A stretch of 64,000 nt of DNA from Gammaproteobacteria bacterium 50_400_T64. Its GTDB lineage: Bacteria; Pseudomonadota; Gammaproteobacteria; Pseudomonadales; Porticoccaceae. Below the pieces are notes generated by a model. That model ran no database searches. It was not told the origin of the DNA and saw nothing but the letters and a program-made list of their open reading frames with translations. Positions 9,580 through 20,520 of this stretch are shown piece after piece. Position 1 is the stretch's first letter. The number at the start of each line of letters is the position of its first letter. The position numbers were made by a program, and so were the translations under genes. The DNA is taken from contig MAAS01000022.1 in assembly GCA_002162755.1 (NCBI GenBank), forward strand, positions 52,240 through 116,239. The letters are read 5' to 3'.

Positions 9580-9780
9580 TTAAGACCTGCAGTACCGAAG
9601 CAAAGAATATTCCCTACTCATGACACGCTGTAAATATTTCCCTGTACGCTCGGCTTGGGCATCCTGCGTCACTCTAACTCCTGCGTCCATGCAGTCGTCG
9701 GTGTCGGCATCCTTGCCTCCTACGGTCACGAACAGAGAACATTCTTTTTCGCAGACTTGAGTTAAATAAGTCGCCTTCAT
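9580..9780. repeat. possible dispersed intergenic repeat upstream of pepN
   Basis: The 250-bp gap between pepN and the DUF2797 gene contains a GC-richer stretch (roughly 9625-9755) made of short words such as GCATCC, TGCGTC and GTCGGTGTCGGCATCC. It can be read as a 66-codon frame on the minus strand, but no ribosome binding site precedes it and the composition looks like a mobile intergenic repeat. Only one copy occurs in this window, so its repeat status is a guess from appearance. Confidence 0.25.
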
Positions 9781-9808
9781 TGACGGCCAGTCTATGAATA
9801 ATAAAAAA

Positions 9809-10636
9809 CTAGGCAGAAAAACTGACGTTATAGGCTGTAAATTTACGCATATTAATCACCCCCGTATCGAGAATCAGGTATTGGCCCTTGATGCCCATCA
9901 GAGTGCCTTCGACCAGCGGTGTTTTATCAAAGTTCTGACTACTGACTTTGGTGGGATATTCCAGTACGGGGTATTCAATATCAACACACTCGCCATCCAG
10001 CACCGGCTGTAACGCCTGTAAGCCGAAGCGCTCATTCAGTGCCTGGAGTTCAGGCTGGCAGAGTTCAAAAAGCTGGTCGCGGGTCGCGGCTAAATCGACG
10101 TCTTCAATATCGCCTTTCAGCATTTTCCGCCAGTTCGTTTTGTCGGCAACATGCTGGCGCAAAGCATCTTCCACCAGGCCTGATTGCAAGCGAGTAGCGA
10201 CGCGCATGATAGGTAGAGCCTGCACCGCACCCTGGTCAATCCAGCGTGTCGGTAGCTGTGTGGCGCGGGTAATGCCCACTTTAACGCCTGACGAATTGGC
10301 CAGATACACCACGTGTTCAGCCAGACAAAACGCTTCGCCCCACTCGGGCTCGCGACAGGTGCCCTGCTCGTAGTGGCATTTTTCTGGGCTGATAATACAG
10401 CTATCGCAGCGCGCAAGTTTCTTCAGACAGGGAAAACAAAAGCCCTGATTAAAGCTTTTTTTGGTTTTGCGACCGCAGTGACAACAATGAATTTCACCGG
10501 CATACGTCAAGCTAATGCGCTGGCCCAAAAAATCATTCAGTAACACCCGCTCATCGTCGAGAGGAAGAAAATATTTTACCGGCGTCGCCAGTTCGACCAC
10601 CATTTTGCTCAAATGGCCGCTAACTTCTATCGTCAT
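9809..10636 (-). CDS. DUF2797 family protein (zinc-finger, GIY-YIG-like)
   Basis: 275 aa conserved gammaproteobacterial protein of unknown function. The N-terminal half has paired cysteines: 'CCHCGRKTKKSFNQGFCFPC' followed by CDSC, which likely bind zinc. A central 'EHVVYLANSSGVKVGITRA' segment resembles the GIY-YIG fold, followed by 'QLPTRWIDQGAVQAL'. It is soluble, with no signal peptide. The gene lies 29 bp after the YeaC-type gene, so the two probably form one transcript. Confidence 0.85.
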   Translation of the reverse strand: MTIEVSGHLSKMVVELATPVKYFLPLDDERVLLNDFLGQRISLTYAGEIHCCHCGRKTKKSFNQGFCFPCLKKLARCDSCIISPEKCHYEQGTCREPEWGEAFCLAEHVVYLANSSGVKVGITRATQLPTRWIDQGAVQALPIMRVATRLQSGLVEDALRQHVADKTNWRKMLKGDIEDVDLAATRDQLFELCQPELQALNERFGLQALQPVLDGECVDIEYPVLEYPTKVSSQNFDKTPLVEGTLMGIKGQYLILDTGVINMRKFTAYNVSFSA

Positions 10637-10665
10637 ACTTTATCTCTTAGAAAAAATGAGCAGGA

Positions 10666-10932
10666 TTAATGCTGCCACTTAAGGGGTTTTTCTGCCTCGG
10701 CGATTTCGCCCGTCGTGCTACCGCAGTGTTGGTGCTTCTTCGGCGCAATAAAGCCCACGCGTTCTGACTCCGGCTTATGCTGGCTGTCGTAGGTAATTAC
10801 TGCCTGCAGGCAGGTGGCCCTTTGCTCCACACTCAATTTACTGCCATCCGGCCATTTACCAATTTCGACGGCCAACTTTAGTTTCTCGTAAACATCCGGC
10901 GTCACAGCCTGTAATACTTGTTCAATATCCAC
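10666..10932 (-). CDS. YeaC / DUF1315 family protein
   Basis: 88 aa protein with the DUF1315 pattern: 'VYEKLKLAVEIGKWPDGSKLS' then 'QRATCLQAVITYDSQH'. The function is unknown; the pair of a DUF1315 and a DUF2797 gene is common in gammaproteobacteria. The start is GTG with AAGGTG upstream. It is 12 bp downstream of the rhomboid gene on the same strand. Confidence 0.85.
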   Translation of the reverse strand: MDIEQVLQAVTPDVYEKLKLAVEIGKWPDGSKLSVEQRATCLQAVITYDSQHKPESERVGFIAPKKHQHCGSTTGEIAEAEKPLKWQH

Positions 10933-10944
10933 ACTTACACCTTT

Positions 10945-11817
10945 TTATTCTTGAAGCGGCTTTTGTCGTCCTGCCAATGCCCCGGCAAGCATGCCAATCA
11001 ACAGACCGGATACGTGAGCGCCATTGGCAACACCGCCATTAATAAACACATCGACAATACCAAACAGGCAAACCAGCAACCAGCCAATGAGCATATAAAT
11101 AATGCCGGGCTGTACATTTAATACGGGCTGGGGCGCAATGCGGTTACGAATCCAAACATAGCCCACCAGACCGTAGACCACACCCGACAAGCCACCAAAA
11201 AGCACCGGGCCATCCCATAAATATTGCCCGGCATTAGAGCCCGATGCCAGTGTCAGCATTAAGACTAAATAGGCCGAGCGGCCACTGACCAGTTCTACCC
11301 GCCGGCCGAACTCCCAGAGCCATAAACTATTAAAGACAACGTGAAAAATGCCAAAGTGTAAAAATGCTGGTGTGACAAAACGCCAGTATTCACCCGACGC
11401 AAACGTCTCTTCAACGGGAACAAACTGCGGCCCCTTACCATTAACCAGAGTAAAATCGACAAAAGTCAGCAAGTGCACTACGTCTTGCTTGTAGCTCACC
11501 AGGAAAAAACCCAGCACACCGAGGATCAAAGTAATCAACGTTACCGGCACCCGGGTAAAATAAAAGCGGAGGGAGTCTGCACCCTCAGGTTTACCCGTAT
11601 TTAACGCATTTTCAACCACCGCCATCTCTTGAATTTGAGCAATAAGTTGCTGCACATCAGCCTGCCGCCGGCCCTTATCAAGCCACAGCTCGTGCCCCTC
11701 GCCCTGTTCAACCAGTCGATAGACAATATTGTTGCGGTTGAGGGCTAACACCAATAAGTCGAGATCAAAGCCCGCCGTTAGTGTGCCCGCAGAAACCCAG
11801 CCATCACTCTCAGCCAT
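10945..11817 (-). CDS. rhomboid family intramembrane serine protease
   Basis: 290 aa inner-membrane protease. Residues 1 to about 85 form a soluble N-terminal domain, then six transmembrane segments follow. Rhomboid signatures are visible: 'FNSLWLWEFGRR' after the second helix, the catalytic Ser in 'FGGLSGVVYGLVGY', and the catalytic His in 'GAHVSGLLIGMLAG'. It cleaves membrane proteins within the bilayer; the substrate is unknown. The start codon overlaps the nadK stop (TAATG), so it is translationally coupled to nadK. Confidence 0.92.
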   Translation of the reverse strand: MAESDGWVSAGTLTAGFDLDLLVLALNRNNIVYRLVEQGEGHELWLDKGRRQADVQQLIAQIQEMAVVENALNTGKPEGADSLRFYFTRVPVTLITLILGVLGFFLVSYKQDVVHLLTFVDFTLVNGKGPQFVPVEETFASGEYWRFVTPAFLHFGIFHVVFNSLWLWEFGRRVELVSGRSAYLVLMLTLASGSNAGQYLWDGPVLFGGLSGVVYGLVGYVWIRNRIAPQPVLNVQPGIIYMLIGWLLVCLFGIVDVFINGGVANGAHVSGLLIGMLAGALAGRQKPLQE

Positions 11818-12725
11818 TAACGGTGAGCCTTCTCGCCGGGGCGCAGAGAATCCAGCCGTCGACCCCAGCCGAGTTTGTCACGACAAGTTTCGTAGAAATT
11901 GTGCTCAGCGGGGTGAATCAAGCGCAAGGGCGTGGGTTTGCGGTGAATTTTGATCACATCACCCGGCTCGATACTAATATCAACCTGACCGTCACAGGAG
12001 ATCAAAGGATGTAATTCGTTGCGTGTGCCGACCAACACCTCAATCTGACTATCGCCGCTAATAACAAGGGGGCGGCTGGCCAGCGTGTGGGGGTTCATGG
12101 GCACCAGCACCACCGCATCGAGCTTGGGGTGCATAATCGGCCCACCCGCCGACAGCGCGTAAGCGGTGGAACCCGTTGGGGTGGAAATAATTAGACCGTC
12201 GGAACGTTGGCTGTAGACAAATTGCTGATCGACATAGAGTTCAAACTCCATCATCCGTACCGAGCGCCCCGGGTGTAAAACGAGATCATTCAGCGCGAGG
12301 CCCTTGCCAATGGCCTGCCCATCGCGCTCGACACACAGCTCAAGTAAATAGCGGTCTGTACTTTTAAACTCGCCCGCGAGTACACGGCCAATGCCCTCTT
12401 CCATGGCATCGGGATGAATATCGGTTAAAAAGCCGAGTCGGCCACGGTTCAAACCCAGTAGGGGCACGTCCAGATCGACCAGCGCCCGAGCGGCACCCAG
12501 CATACTGCCATCACCACCCACGACAATCACCAGGTCTACCGTGCGCTCAATGGCGCGTCGCGAGATAGTTTCGATACCGGAGTCGCCCAGCAGCTCAGCG
12601 GTCTTTGACTCCGCCAGTACAGTGCGCCCATCGGCACGCAGAAAGGTTACTAAGCGTTTTAGGCTATCGACAACTTCGGGGTGTTCAAGTCGAGCGACGA
12701 CACCGATATTTTGGAATTGCTCCAT
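11817..12725 (-). CDS. nadK: NAD(+) kinase
   Basis: 302 aa ATP-NAD kinase that makes NADP. It has the GGDGS motif in 'IVVGGDGSMLGAAR', 'LNRGRLGFLTD', and the NAD-binding 'TPTGSTAYALSAGGPI' segment. Length and order match the bacterial family. Cytoplasmic and essential. It heads a short operon with the rhomboid gene; the cyclic-nucleotide-binding gene lies 85 bp upstream on the same strand. Confidence 0.97.
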   Translation of the reverse strand: MEQFQNIGVVARLEHPEVVDSLKRLVTFLRADGRTVLAESKTAELLGDSGIETISRRAIERTVDLVIVVGGDGSMLGAARALVDLDVPLLGLNRGRLGFLTDIHPDAMEEGIGRVLAGEFKSTDRYLLELCVERDGQAIGKGLALNDLVLHPGRSVRMMEFELYVDQQFVYSQRSDGLIISTPTGSTAYALSAGGPIMHPKLDAVVLVPMNPHTLASRPLVISGDSQIEVLVGTRNELHPLISCDGQVDISIEPGDVIKIHRKPTPLRLIHPAEHNFYETCRDKLGWGRRLDSLRPGEKAHR

Positions 12726-12810
12726 CCCAGCTCCGGGGCATACATATTGAAGCGGGATTATACACAGCCATCGGCTGCGGAGAGCTTAGACTTGTAACAG
12801 GGGGCTGAAC

Positions 12811-13272
12811 TTATAAATGCTGATCAATGCCGTGTTCTTTTAAACCCCAGGCAAAAAGTTGTTCCCAGCGGCGATCTGTTTGACGCAAACGTGCGCTGAC
12901 AATTTTAAGCACAGCTTTGAGTACGACATAACCTTGCTCGGGGTGCTGATCAAGGTAGCTCTCGAGGGCCAGGGCATCGAACTCCAGCACCTCAACATCC
13001 CCAAGCGCTATTATCGAAGCACTGCGCGAGCCCGCTTCGAACAAACTCAACTCACCAAATATTTCACCGGGGCCAAGGTCGCACAGCCCCGGCTGGATAT
13101 AACGGCCATCGGGTAAAGTCACTCGCCCCGAAACCCTGACACTACCCTTTTGAATTAAGTAGAGTCGCCGATCATCCATGCCCTCATTCACGATAGAATC
13201 ATTAACCGCGTAAGTGTTGTGCTTGGCAATACCCGCCGCAACTAATGCCTGGTCTCGTAAAATAACTAACAT
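12811..13272 (-). CDS. cyclic nucleotide-binding domain protein, 153 aa
   Basis: Stand-alone cNMP-binding (Crp effector) domain without a DNA-binding part. Visible: 'NEGMDDRRLYLIQKGSVRV' and the phosphate-binding cassette 'PGEIFGELSLFEAGSRSASIIA'. The C-terminal 35 residues form helices ending in a Trp-rich stretch ('RRWEQLFAWGLKEHG'). It may sense cAMP or c-di-GMP and act through a partner. Start is ATG at 13272. It is separate from the RND genes, whose stop codon is 61 bp upstream. Confidence 0.8.
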   Translation of the reverse strand: MLVILRDQALVAAGIAKHNTYAVNDSIVNEGMDDRRLYLIQKGSVRVSGRVTLPDGRYIQPGLCDLGPGEIFGELSLFEAGSRSASIIALGDVEVLEFDALALESYLDQHPEQGYVVLKAVLKIVSARLRQTDRRWEQLFAWGLKEHGIDQHL

Positions 13273-13333
13273 GTCGACTACCCATCCTATTTTTTAAAAT
13301 ATTATGGGCATCATTTTTAGGGCACATTCACAC

Positions 13334-16300
13334 TTATGACAAGCCATCGCTTTGCGCTTTTGCGACAGAATTCTCAGGTTTATTGCTGCCGCCATCACCC
13401 GTAAAGGTCTTGCGTACCACCAGAAAGAAAACCGGCACAAAGAAGATAGCCAACACCGTAGCGGTGAACATACCACCCAGTACGCCAGTACCAATCGCGT
13501 TTTGGCCCACCGAACCCGCACCGGAGCTTATCGCCAGAGGCATAACACCGAGCATAAAGGCGAAAGATGTCATCAAAATAGGCCGTAGACGCAAGCGCAC
13601 GGCCTCCAGAATCGCCTCACGTAGCTGCCAACCCTGAGCCTGTAAATCGAGGGCAAATTCAACAATCAAAATAGCGTTTTTCGCCGACAGGCCGATAGTG
13701 GTTAATACCCCTACCTGAAAGAAAATATCGTTCGGTAAGCCCCGTGCATAACTTGCCAGTAAGGCACCAATCACACCGAGGGGTACGACGAGCATGACAG
13801 CAAAAGGGATTGCCCAGCTCTCGTACAGCGCGGCCAAACAAAGGAAAACCACCGCCAGCGACAAGGCATATAAAAGTGGAGCTTGCGCGCCGGACTGGGT
13901 TTCCTGCAGTGAAGCACCCGTCCATTCAAAGCCGAAACCCGGCGGCAACTGACTGGCCAACGCTTCCATGGCCGCGATGGCATCACCAGAGCTGTAACCC
14001 GGCGCAGCCTCGCCAAGAATCTCCATTGAAGCAACCCCGTTGTAACGCTCTAAACGCGGTGAGCCCTGAGTCCAGCGGCCCGAGGAGAAGGCGGCAAAGG
14101 AAACCATTTCACCTTCCTTGTTACGCACAAACCAGTCCTTCAAGTGATCGGGCGTCATACGATAGTGGGCTTCACCCTGCACATAGACTTTCTTCACGCG
14201 ACCCTTATCAATAAAATCATTCACATAAGTCGAAGCCCAGGCGGTCGACAGGGTATTGTTTATTTCAGTCATCGAAATACCCAGTGCCCGCGCTTTTTGC
14301 CGATCAATACTGAGCTTAAACTGGGGGCTGTCATTCTGACCATTGGGCCGCACTTTGGTCAAACGCGGATCTTGCGCGGCACCACCAAGAATTTGATTGC
14401 GCGCTGCCATCAAGGCATTGTGGCCATTACCGGCAATATCTTTAAGCTGAAAGTCGAAGCCTGCAGAGTTACCCAATGCCCGTATCGGCGGCGGGTAAAA
14501 AGCAAAGGCCCGAGCATCTTTAATCTGTGCCAAAGCCCCCATTGCCCGGCCAGACACCGCCTGCACACTTTGCGAATCTAAACGCCGCTCTGACCAGTCA
14601 TGCATTTTGATATAGCACTGGCCATTATTTTGCCCACGGCCACTAAAGTTAAAACCCACCACGCAGTAAACAGTGGAGATTGTGTCGGCCTCTTCCTCAG
14701 CATAGTATTTCTCTATTTGCTCCATCACCCCACGCGTGCGCTCCATGGTTGCACCCACGGGCAATTGCACCAGGGTGAACATCAAACCGGGATCGTCCGA
14801 GGGTAAAAATGACGTTGGCATGCGCACAAAAAGAAAACCTACGGCAAAAACAATGACGCCGTAAATCAAAAAATAACGTATTGTTTTACGAATAACATTG
14901 GCGACCACATTTTGATACCAACGGGACGTGCGGTCAAAACCCCGGTTGAACCAACCGAAGAAACCACTCTTACTCATGTGATGCCCTTCAACAGCCGGCT
15001 TGAGCAAGGTCGCACAGAGGGCGGGTGTGAGAATTAAAGCCACCAACACAGAGAGCACCATCGCTGAAGCAATGGTGATGGAGAATTGACGATAGATGGC
15101 CCCGCTGGTGCCCGGAAAGAAGGCCATGGGCACAAACACAGCAGACAAGACTAAACCGATACCCACCAGCGCACCGGTAATTTGCGACATAGATTTACGT
15201 GTAGCATCCCGTGGTGAGAGGTTTTCCTCAACCATTAAACGTTCGACGTTTTCGACCACCACAATGGCATCGTCAACCAGCAGGCCAATAGCCAATACCA
15301 TGCCAAACATGGTGAGAGTATTAATCGAAAAACCAAAGGCATGTAAAATACCAAAGGTACCCAACAACACAACCGGTACGGCAATCGTTGGAATTAAGGT
15401 GGCACGAAAATTCTGTAAAAACAGATACATAACAAAAAACACGAGAATGATGGCTTCAAATAAAGTTTTCACCACCTCCATAATCGACACTTCGACAAAA
15501 GGCGTCGTATCGTAACCAAGATCAAACTCCATGCCTTCAGGCATAAATACAGCGAGCTCGGCCAATTTTGCTTTTACATTACGCGCAGTTTCCAGCGCGT
15601 TGGCACCGGAAGCCTGGCGCACCACAATACCGCTGGCAGGCACGCCTTTAAAATGATTTAAAAACTGATAGTTTTCACCGCCCAGCTCAATATCGGCCAC
15701 ATCGCGTAAATAAATACTCGAACCATCTTGATTAACACGCAGCAAAATATCGCCAAACTCATCGGCATTTTTCAGCAGTGTTTGGGCAATGATAGTGGCG
15801 TTTAATTGCTGCCCTGGCAAAGCCGGGCCAGCACCAAACTCACCGGCACGCACTTGTACATTCTCAGCGCGAATCGCCTCTACCACATCTTGTGTGGTCA
15901 GCTTAAAGCTGTTGAGTTTGTCCGCATCGGGCCAAATGCGCATGGCGTATTGCGAACCAAAAAGAGTGGCCTCACCGACACCATTAATGCGGCCGATGGG
16001 TTCAAGAATATTGGCAGCGACATAATCGGCAATGTCATAGCGATCATAGCGATTATCGGGTGAATAGAAGGCAATAACCATCATCACGCCGGTCGCTGAT
16101 TTCGTCACCTTGACACCTTGCTCAATCACCGACTGGGGTAACAGCGGCATGGCAACCTGGAGTTTATTCTGGACTTGTACCTGGGCAATATCAGGATCGG
16201 TGCCCGGTAAAAAAGTCATCTTGATTTCGCCGACACCTGCGGAATCACTCTTCGATGACATATAGAGTATGTTGTCGATACCGACCATATTTTGCTCGAT

Positions 16301-16492
16301 GATCTGTACCACAGTGTTCTGTACAGTTTCTGCCGAAGCGCCGGGGTTTGTGGCTTTGATGGATACGGCCGGCGGGGCCACCTCTGGATACTGTTCAATC
16401 GGCAACTGTGTAATTGACAACGCGCCGGCCAACATAACGATAATGGCAAGCACCCAGGCAAAAATGGGGCGATCAATAAAGAAGTTAGGCAT
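13334..16492 (-). CDS. RND multidrug efflux permease (AcrB/MexB type, HAE1)
   Basis: 1052 aa inner-membrane proton/drug antiporter. The N-terminus '[14 protein letters not shown]' and the repeat of two halves, each with a large periplasmic loop, are typical. Proton-relay residues are seen: an Asp pair in '[17 protein letters not shown]' and the partner Lys in '[14 protein letters not shown]'. It exports hydrophobic drugs or bile-like compounds together with the adaptor encoded directly upstream (the genes abut) and an outer-membrane TolC-like channel that is not in this window. No TetR-type repressor gene is adjacent. Confidence 0.95.
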   Translation of the reverse strand: MPNFFIDRPIFAWVLAIIVMLAGALSITQLPIEQYPEVAPPAVSIKATNPGASAETVQNTVVQIIEQNMVGIDNILYMSSKSDSAGVGEIKMTFLPGTDPDIAQVQVQNKLQVAMPLLPQSVIEQGVKVTKSATGVMMVIAFYSPDNRYDRYDIADYVAANILEPIGRINGVGEATLFGSQYAMRIWPDADKLNSFKLTTQDVVEAIRAENVQVRAGEFGAGPALPGQQLNATIIAQTLLKNADEFGDILLRVNQDGSSIYLRDVADIELGGENYQFLNHFKGVPASGIVVRQASGANALETARNVKAKLAELAVFMPEGMEFDLGYDTTPFVEVSIMEVVKTLFEAIILVFFVMYLFLQNFRATLIPTIAVPVVLLGTFGILHAFGFSINTLTMFGMVLAIGLLVDDAIVVVENVERLMVEENLSPRDATRKSMSQITGALVGIGLVLSAVFVPMAFFPGTSGAIYRQFSITIASAMVLSVLVALILTPALCATLLKPAVEGHHMSKSGFFGWFNRGFDRTSRWYQNVVANVIRKTIRYFLIYGVIVFAVGFLFVRMPTSFLPSDDPGLMFTLVQLPVGATMERTRGVMEQIEKYYAEEEADTISTVYCVVGFNFSGRGQNNGQCYIKMHDWSERRLDSQSVQAVSGRAMGALAQIKDARAFAFYPPPIRALGNSAGFDFQLKDIAGNGHNALMAARNQILGGAAQDPRLTKVRPNGQNDSPQFKLSIDRQKARALGISMTEINNTLSTAWASTYVNDFIDKGRVKKVYVQGEAHYRMTPDHLKDWFVRNKEGEMVSFAAFSSGRWTQGSPRLERYNGVASMEILGEAAPGYSSGDAIAAMEALASQLPPGFGFEWTGASLQETQSGAQAPLLYALSLAVVFLCLAALYESWAIPFAVMLVVPLGVIGALLASYARGLPNDIFFQVGVLTTIGLSAKNAILIVEFALDLQAQGWQLREAILEAVRLRLRPILMTSFAFMLGVMPLAISSGAGSVGQNAIGTGVLGGMFTATVLAIFFVPVFFLVVRKTFTGDGGSNKPENSVAKAQSDGLS

Positions 16493-17698
16493 TTAGTGTG
16501 CTTCCTTCTTAGCCGGCGTTTTATACGCTACCGTCGTCACTTCTGCCCCGGGGCGCACTTTCTGCAGGCCGCCGATAATGATTTTCTCCCCCGCTTTCAA
16601 GCCCTCTAAAATCAGCCATTGATCGCCAACAACCTGACCCGTTTTTACCAAACGACGTTCAACTTTATTATCCGCACCCACCACCATCGCGACGGCACTA
16701 CCGGAGTATTCATAGGTAATGGCTTGCTGGGGTGCCAACACAGCAGCTTTTTGCAAACCAAGTCCAAGACGAGCGCGCACAAACATGCCAGGTAATAAAA
16801 TGGTATCCGGATTCGGTACTGTGGCCCGCAGAGTGACAGCACCTGTACTTTGGTCGACACTCACTTCGGCAAATTGCAAGCGACCCGCGCGGGCGTATTC
16901 ACTGCCATCCTCAAGCATCAGGTGAACAGTCGTATCCTCCATGCTAGCCTGTTCCAATTGCCCTGCTGCCAGCTGACGCTTCATGATTAATAGCTCGCGA
17001 CTGGTCTGAGTAATATCAACATAAAGTGGATCGAGCTGGCGAATAACCGCCAACACTTCTTCCTGTTCCGCCTCAACCAGTGCGCCATCGGTAACGAATG
17101 AGCTACCAATGCGGCCCGAAATAGGTGCTTTAATTAAAGAGTATTGCAAATTGATAGCGGCAATTTCCTGCTCGGCTTTCGCCACGGCGACATTGGCCTT
17201 TGCTTCACGTAAAGCGGCATGGGCATCGTCGTAGTTTTCCTGACTAATGGTTTTTTTGCCGATCAAATCTTCGTAGCGATCGGTCTTTAAAACAGCGGCC
17301 GATAGCGCTGCTTTCGCACGCAGTACCGCTGCCTTTGCTCGGTTTACTTCCGCCACAAATAACTCAGATGCTATTTGATAGAGGGGATCACCGGCTTTAA
17401 CTTCACTGCCTTCAACAAAAAGACGCTTGGCAATAATGCCACCAACTTGCGGGCGCACTTCGGCGATGCGGTAGGCTGAGGTGCGGCCCGGTAGCTCTGA
17501 ACTAAGGGGGACGTCAGCTGTTTTTATTTCGACCACCGCAACCTCAACGAGGCCTCTCGTGGGCGCTGGCCCTGCCGATTTTTCACAAGCTGTGAGGAAG
17601 AGTGATACTGCCAGGGCGCTAAAAATTAAATGGGGGACGTTACCGAAACTTACTGTTTTATTACCACGAAGACGTTCCAACACAGTGCTGCGGGGCAT
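16493..17698 (-). CDS. RND efflux periplasmic adaptor lipoprotein (AcrA/MexA type)
   Basis: 401 aa membrane-fusion protein. A lipobox 'LFLTACEK' near residue 37 predicts a lipid-anchored periplasmic protein. The lipoyl/hairpin/beta-barrel order is visible: 'RPQVGGIIAKRLFVEGSEVKAGDPL', a coiled-coil rich in Ala/Glu/Lys, and 'LIKAPISGRIG'. The near-perfect Shine-Dalgarno AGGAGGT lies just before ATG 17698. It links the permease, encoded immediately downstream, to an outer-membrane channel. Confidence 0.94.
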   Translation of the reverse strand: MPRSTVLERLRGNKTVSFGNVPHLIFSALAVSLFLTACEKSAGPAPTRGLVEVAVVEIKTADVPLSSELPGRTSAYRIAEVRPQVGGIIAKRLFVEGSEVKAGDPLYQIASELFVAEVNRAKAAVLRAKAALSAAVLKTDRYEDLIGKKTISQENYDDAHAALREAKANVAVAKAEQEIAAINLQYSLIKAPISGRIGSSFVTDGALVEAEQEEVLAVIRQLDPLYVDITQTSRELLIMKRQLAAGQLEQASMEDTTVHLMLEDGSEYARAGRLQFAEVSVDQSTGAVTLRATVPNPDTILLPGMFVRARLGLGLQKAAVLAPQQAITYEYSGSAVAMVVGADNKVERRLVKTGQVVGDQWLILEGLKAGEKIIIGGLQKVRPGAEVTTVAYKTPAKKEAH

Positions 17699-17825
17699 GC
17701 ATTACCTCCTTGTTATGGTTAATTTTCATTAATAATCTGCCGCTGATCATAGCCGAACAAGGGTCGGAACTGTGAGAATATTCACACTTTTCAATGCAGT
17801 TAGAACGTAAAGCTTTGTTCAACAC

Positions 17826-18512
17826 CTAGTTATTTTTATTGAAAAACACCACATCTGCGCCATAAAACACGGGCTCAACTTGCCATTGCTTACCCAGCCA
17901 ATGAAACGTTTGTTCGCTAAAAAATACAATATGGGTGGGATCATTTTTATAATGCCAGCTGGCAAACGCTGTTTGGCCAATAACCCGCTTAGTCATAATT
18001 GACAACACGCCATCCTTTTTGAGGAGTGACCATAAACGGTTTAGCTCAAAACCCGGTGCTTTTAGATGCTCGACCACTTCGGTGCTGGTAATAAAGTCAT
18101 ATTGACGCGCAAAGACTGTTTGAAGTGGCGCGTAAAAAGGATCGTAAAGATCAACACTATGCCCCGCTTCTTCGAGCATTAACGACAGGGTTGGCCCGGG
18201 GCCACTGCCAAAATCCAGGCCCTGGCTGGCCGGTCTTAGCTGATGAAGAAGTGGCTTAGAAAGCCGCTCCAGAAAAGCACGGTAGCCCGCATCATGGGGG
18301 AGGTTCTGATGCAGGTCGTAATAGCCTTTTTCATCACCCTCAGTCAGATGACTACTGGCGGGGACAAATACCAAGGCACATTGCTTACAGCGATGAAAAT
18401 CACGCGGGGGATCGCGGTGAAATAAATCACTTTGCGCAGAAAAACAAAGGGGGCAGGCCTCGGTTATTAACCGTGAACCTGCCCCCTGAGGCAATACAGT
18501 TTTTTCAAACAC
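17826..18512 (-). CDS. class I SAM-dependent methyltransferase with N-terminal zinc ribbon
   Basis: 228 aa. A CPLC...CKQC pair forms a zinc ribbon at residues 20-45, followed by a Rossmann methyltransferase core with the SAM motif 'LDFGSGPGPTLSLM' and a 'STEVVEHLKAPGFEL' motif. The substrate is unknown. The same architecture recurs in the gene at 43701. It is encoded just downstream of the alcohol dehydrogenase on the same strand (29 bp). Confidence 0.8.
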   Translation of the reverse strand: MFEKTVLPQGAGSRLITEACPLCFSAQSDLFHRDPPRDFHRCKQCALVFVPASSHLTEGDEKGYYDLHQNLPHDAGYRAFLERLSKPLLHQLRPASQGLDFGSGPGPTLSLMLEEAGHSVDLYDPFYAPLQTVFARQYDFITSTEVVEHLKAPGFELNRLWSLLKKDGVLSIMTKRVIGQTAFASWHYKNDPTHIVFFSEQTFHWLGKQWQVEPVFYGADVVFFNKNN

Positions 18513-18541
18513 TACTTTAAAAGCCAGTGCCGACGTAAGAA

Positions 18542-19636
18542 TTAATCGTAAACGATTACGCCACGTGCATTTTTACCCGCTTCCATATCTGCAAAAGCCT
18601 GAGCGACATCATCAATAGAATAGGTTTGCGTAATCATGCTATCAAGGTCGAGCTTGCCCTGCTTGTACAGTTCAAGGTACTTGGGGAAATCAACCTTAAA
18701 TTCAGCACTACCGTACATAGAGCCTTTAAAGGTCTTGCCCGTCATCGGGAACATCAATGCATTGAGTTCCAGCTTCTGGGTGAGTTTGCCCACGCCCACA
18801 ACTGTCATGGTGCCACCACGGCGAGTGACTTTCTGCGCCTGGTCAACGACAGCGGGAATACCAATGGCTTCAAAGCCATAATCAACACCGATGCCATCAG
18901 TCATTGCCATGATTTCTTTGATCGCGTTACCGCTAGCATTCACAGTGTCAGTAGCGCCGAGTGTTTTAGCCGTGGCCAATTTATCATCAGACAAATCAAC
19001 GGCAATGATTTTAACCGCACCAGCAATACGTGCACCCTGAATAATCGAAAGGCCAACACCGCCAGCACCGAAGACAGCAACAGTGCTACCCGGTTTTACT
19101 TCAGCTGTTTTTAGCGCCGCACCAACACCTGTAGTCACGCCACAACCGACCAGCGCAGCGGCTTTCATGTCGATGTCTTTATCAATTTTAACCAGGCACA
19201 TTGAAGGAACGACCGAGTACTCAGCCATATTGCCGAGGAACTGCATAACATTGAGGTCTTTACCGTCGAGCTTAACGCGAGAAGTGCCGTCCATCATTTT
19301 ACCGTCAGGAACACTTTTCAAGCACAAGAAAGGCTCACTACGCAGGCAGTGATAGCACTCGCCACAGTTGGGCACGAAAGATAAAGTCACGTGATCGCCA
19401 ACTTCAACATTGGTAACGCCTTCGCCTATCTCTTCAACAACACCAGCACCTTCGTGGCCCAATACCATGGGAAATGGCACGGGAATAGTACCGTTAATGA
19501 CGGATAAATCAGAGTGACAGATACCCGTCGCTTTGATTTTAACCAGTACTTCATTCGCTTTGGGCGCATCAATCGTTACTTCTTCAACAGAATATTTGTT
19601 GAGCTCATGAGCCACAACGGCCTTCATCGTTTTCAT
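18542..19636 (-). CDS. zinc-dependent alcohol dehydrogenase (MDR family)
   Basis: 364 aa medium-chain dehydrogenase. Catalytic zinc residues lie in 'GICHSD' and '[14 protein letters not shown]'; the structural zinc site is the four Cys of '[15 protein letters not shown]'; the NAD site is '[15 protein letters not shown]'. It oxidises alcohols to aldehydes with NAD; the substrate is not evident, though aryl or allylic alcohols are typical for this subgroup. Start ATG has GGAGGA upstream. Confidence 0.9.
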   Translation of the reverse strand: MKTMKAVVAHELNKYSVEEVTIDAPKANEVLVKIKATGICHSDLSVINGTIPVPFPMVLGHEGAGVVEEIGEGVTNVEVGDHVTLSFVPNCGECYHCLRSEPFLCLKSVPDGKMMDGTSRVKLDGKDLNVMQFLGNMAEYSVVPSMCLVKIDKDIDMKAAALVGCGVTTGVGAALKTAEVKPGSTVAVFGAGGVGLSIIQGARIAGAVKIIAVDLSDDKLATAKTLGATDTVNASGNAIKEIMAMTDGIGVDYGFEAIGIPAVVDQAQKVTRRGGTMTVVGVGKLTQKLELNALMFPMTGKTFKGSMYGSAEFKVDFPKYLELYKQGKLDLDSMITQTYSIDDVAQAFADMEAGKNARGVIVYD

Positions 19637-19849
19637 ATAAATCCTCCGGGGTTAGATCCAAAAAAGCGATTGCAAGTCTACCATCAATCGAGTCAATTTG
19701 ACGGAGCTTTAGGAAGGAAAAACAGAAAGTATTACAGCCAGAAGGCCCTTCTGAAAAAAATGCAACAGCAGCAAATTTAGGCGTAGAAATAAACAAGGAA
19801 AGCCAGAAGCCAGGCTTTAGAACCTCAAAATGACACAACGGGGGGGGGA

Positions 19850-19926
19850 TGGGGTGGCTGACGGGGATTGAACCCGCGACCACAGGAATCACAATCCTGG
19901 GCTCTACCAACTGAGCTACAGCCACC
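19850..19926 (-). tRNA. tRNA-His (GTG)
   Basis: Cloverleaf on the minus strand with acceptor GTGGCTG/CAGCCAC, an extra 5' G opposite discriminator C (tRNA-His hallmark), anticodon GTG in TTGTGAT, T-loop GGTTCAATC and an encoded CCA. A run of nine G on the plus strand (19840-19848) follows immediately after the 3' end. Confidence 0.97.
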
Positions 19927-20065
19927 ATTAACTGCTGCGCCGGGATTTATATTTACAAGCCCGGGCGGGATACTTCTGTGTGCCTTAACTTTGAAAAGGG
20001 CACTCTTTTTCTAACTAAAGCCTTTTCTAGTGACTCGCAATCTACCGAAATCAACACCCGATAAA

Positions 20066-20142
<77 letters not shown>

Positions 20143-20236
20143 ATAACACCACCATAACATGGCAAAATTACCGCCAGGCACTGGATTCAAAGCCTCTGAA
20201 CTATCAGCCAATAAACAGCTAACAACCAATAAAAAC

Positions 20237-20313
20237 TGGTCGGGGAAGAGGGATTCGAACCCCCGACATCCTGCTCCCAAAGCAGGCGCGCTACCAAACT
20301 GCGCTATTCCCCG
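20237..20313 (-). tRNA. tRNA-Pro (TGG)
   Basis: Minus-strand cloverleaf beginning CGGGGAA, anticodon TGG in TTTGGGA, T-loop GGTTCGAATCC and encoded CCA. The Pro, Arg and His tRNA genes follow each other on the minus strand and are likely cotranscribed. Confidence 0.97.
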
Positions 20314-20520
20314 ATTTACTGGCTTCCTCAGAAGGCGCGCATAATACCCGCCAGCCTTCACCCGGTCAATCCATCAACGCACTTTATCGTCGTAATAACA
20401 CATAAAAACTGTTTAACCGACATCCTCTATTCTTCTCATTACCTGCTGGGCATGACAAAATAGCGGCCTTATTTTTATCCCTGTAGTTTTGAGTCGCATT
20501 CACAACAATACCGGAGCCCC

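Noticed and set aside
9580..9780. 66-codon minus-strand frame between pepN and the DUF2797 gene
   Set aside because: No Shine-Dalgarno sequence and repeat-like composition; listed as a possible repeat instead of a gene.
14144..14581. 145-codon frame opposite the AcrB-type permease
   Set aside because: Antisense shadow; the permease frame is intact across it.
19990..20035. AAAAGGGC...GCCTTTT as a terminator between tRNA-His and tRNA-Arg
   Set aside because: Short stem with a mismatch and no T-run in the right position.
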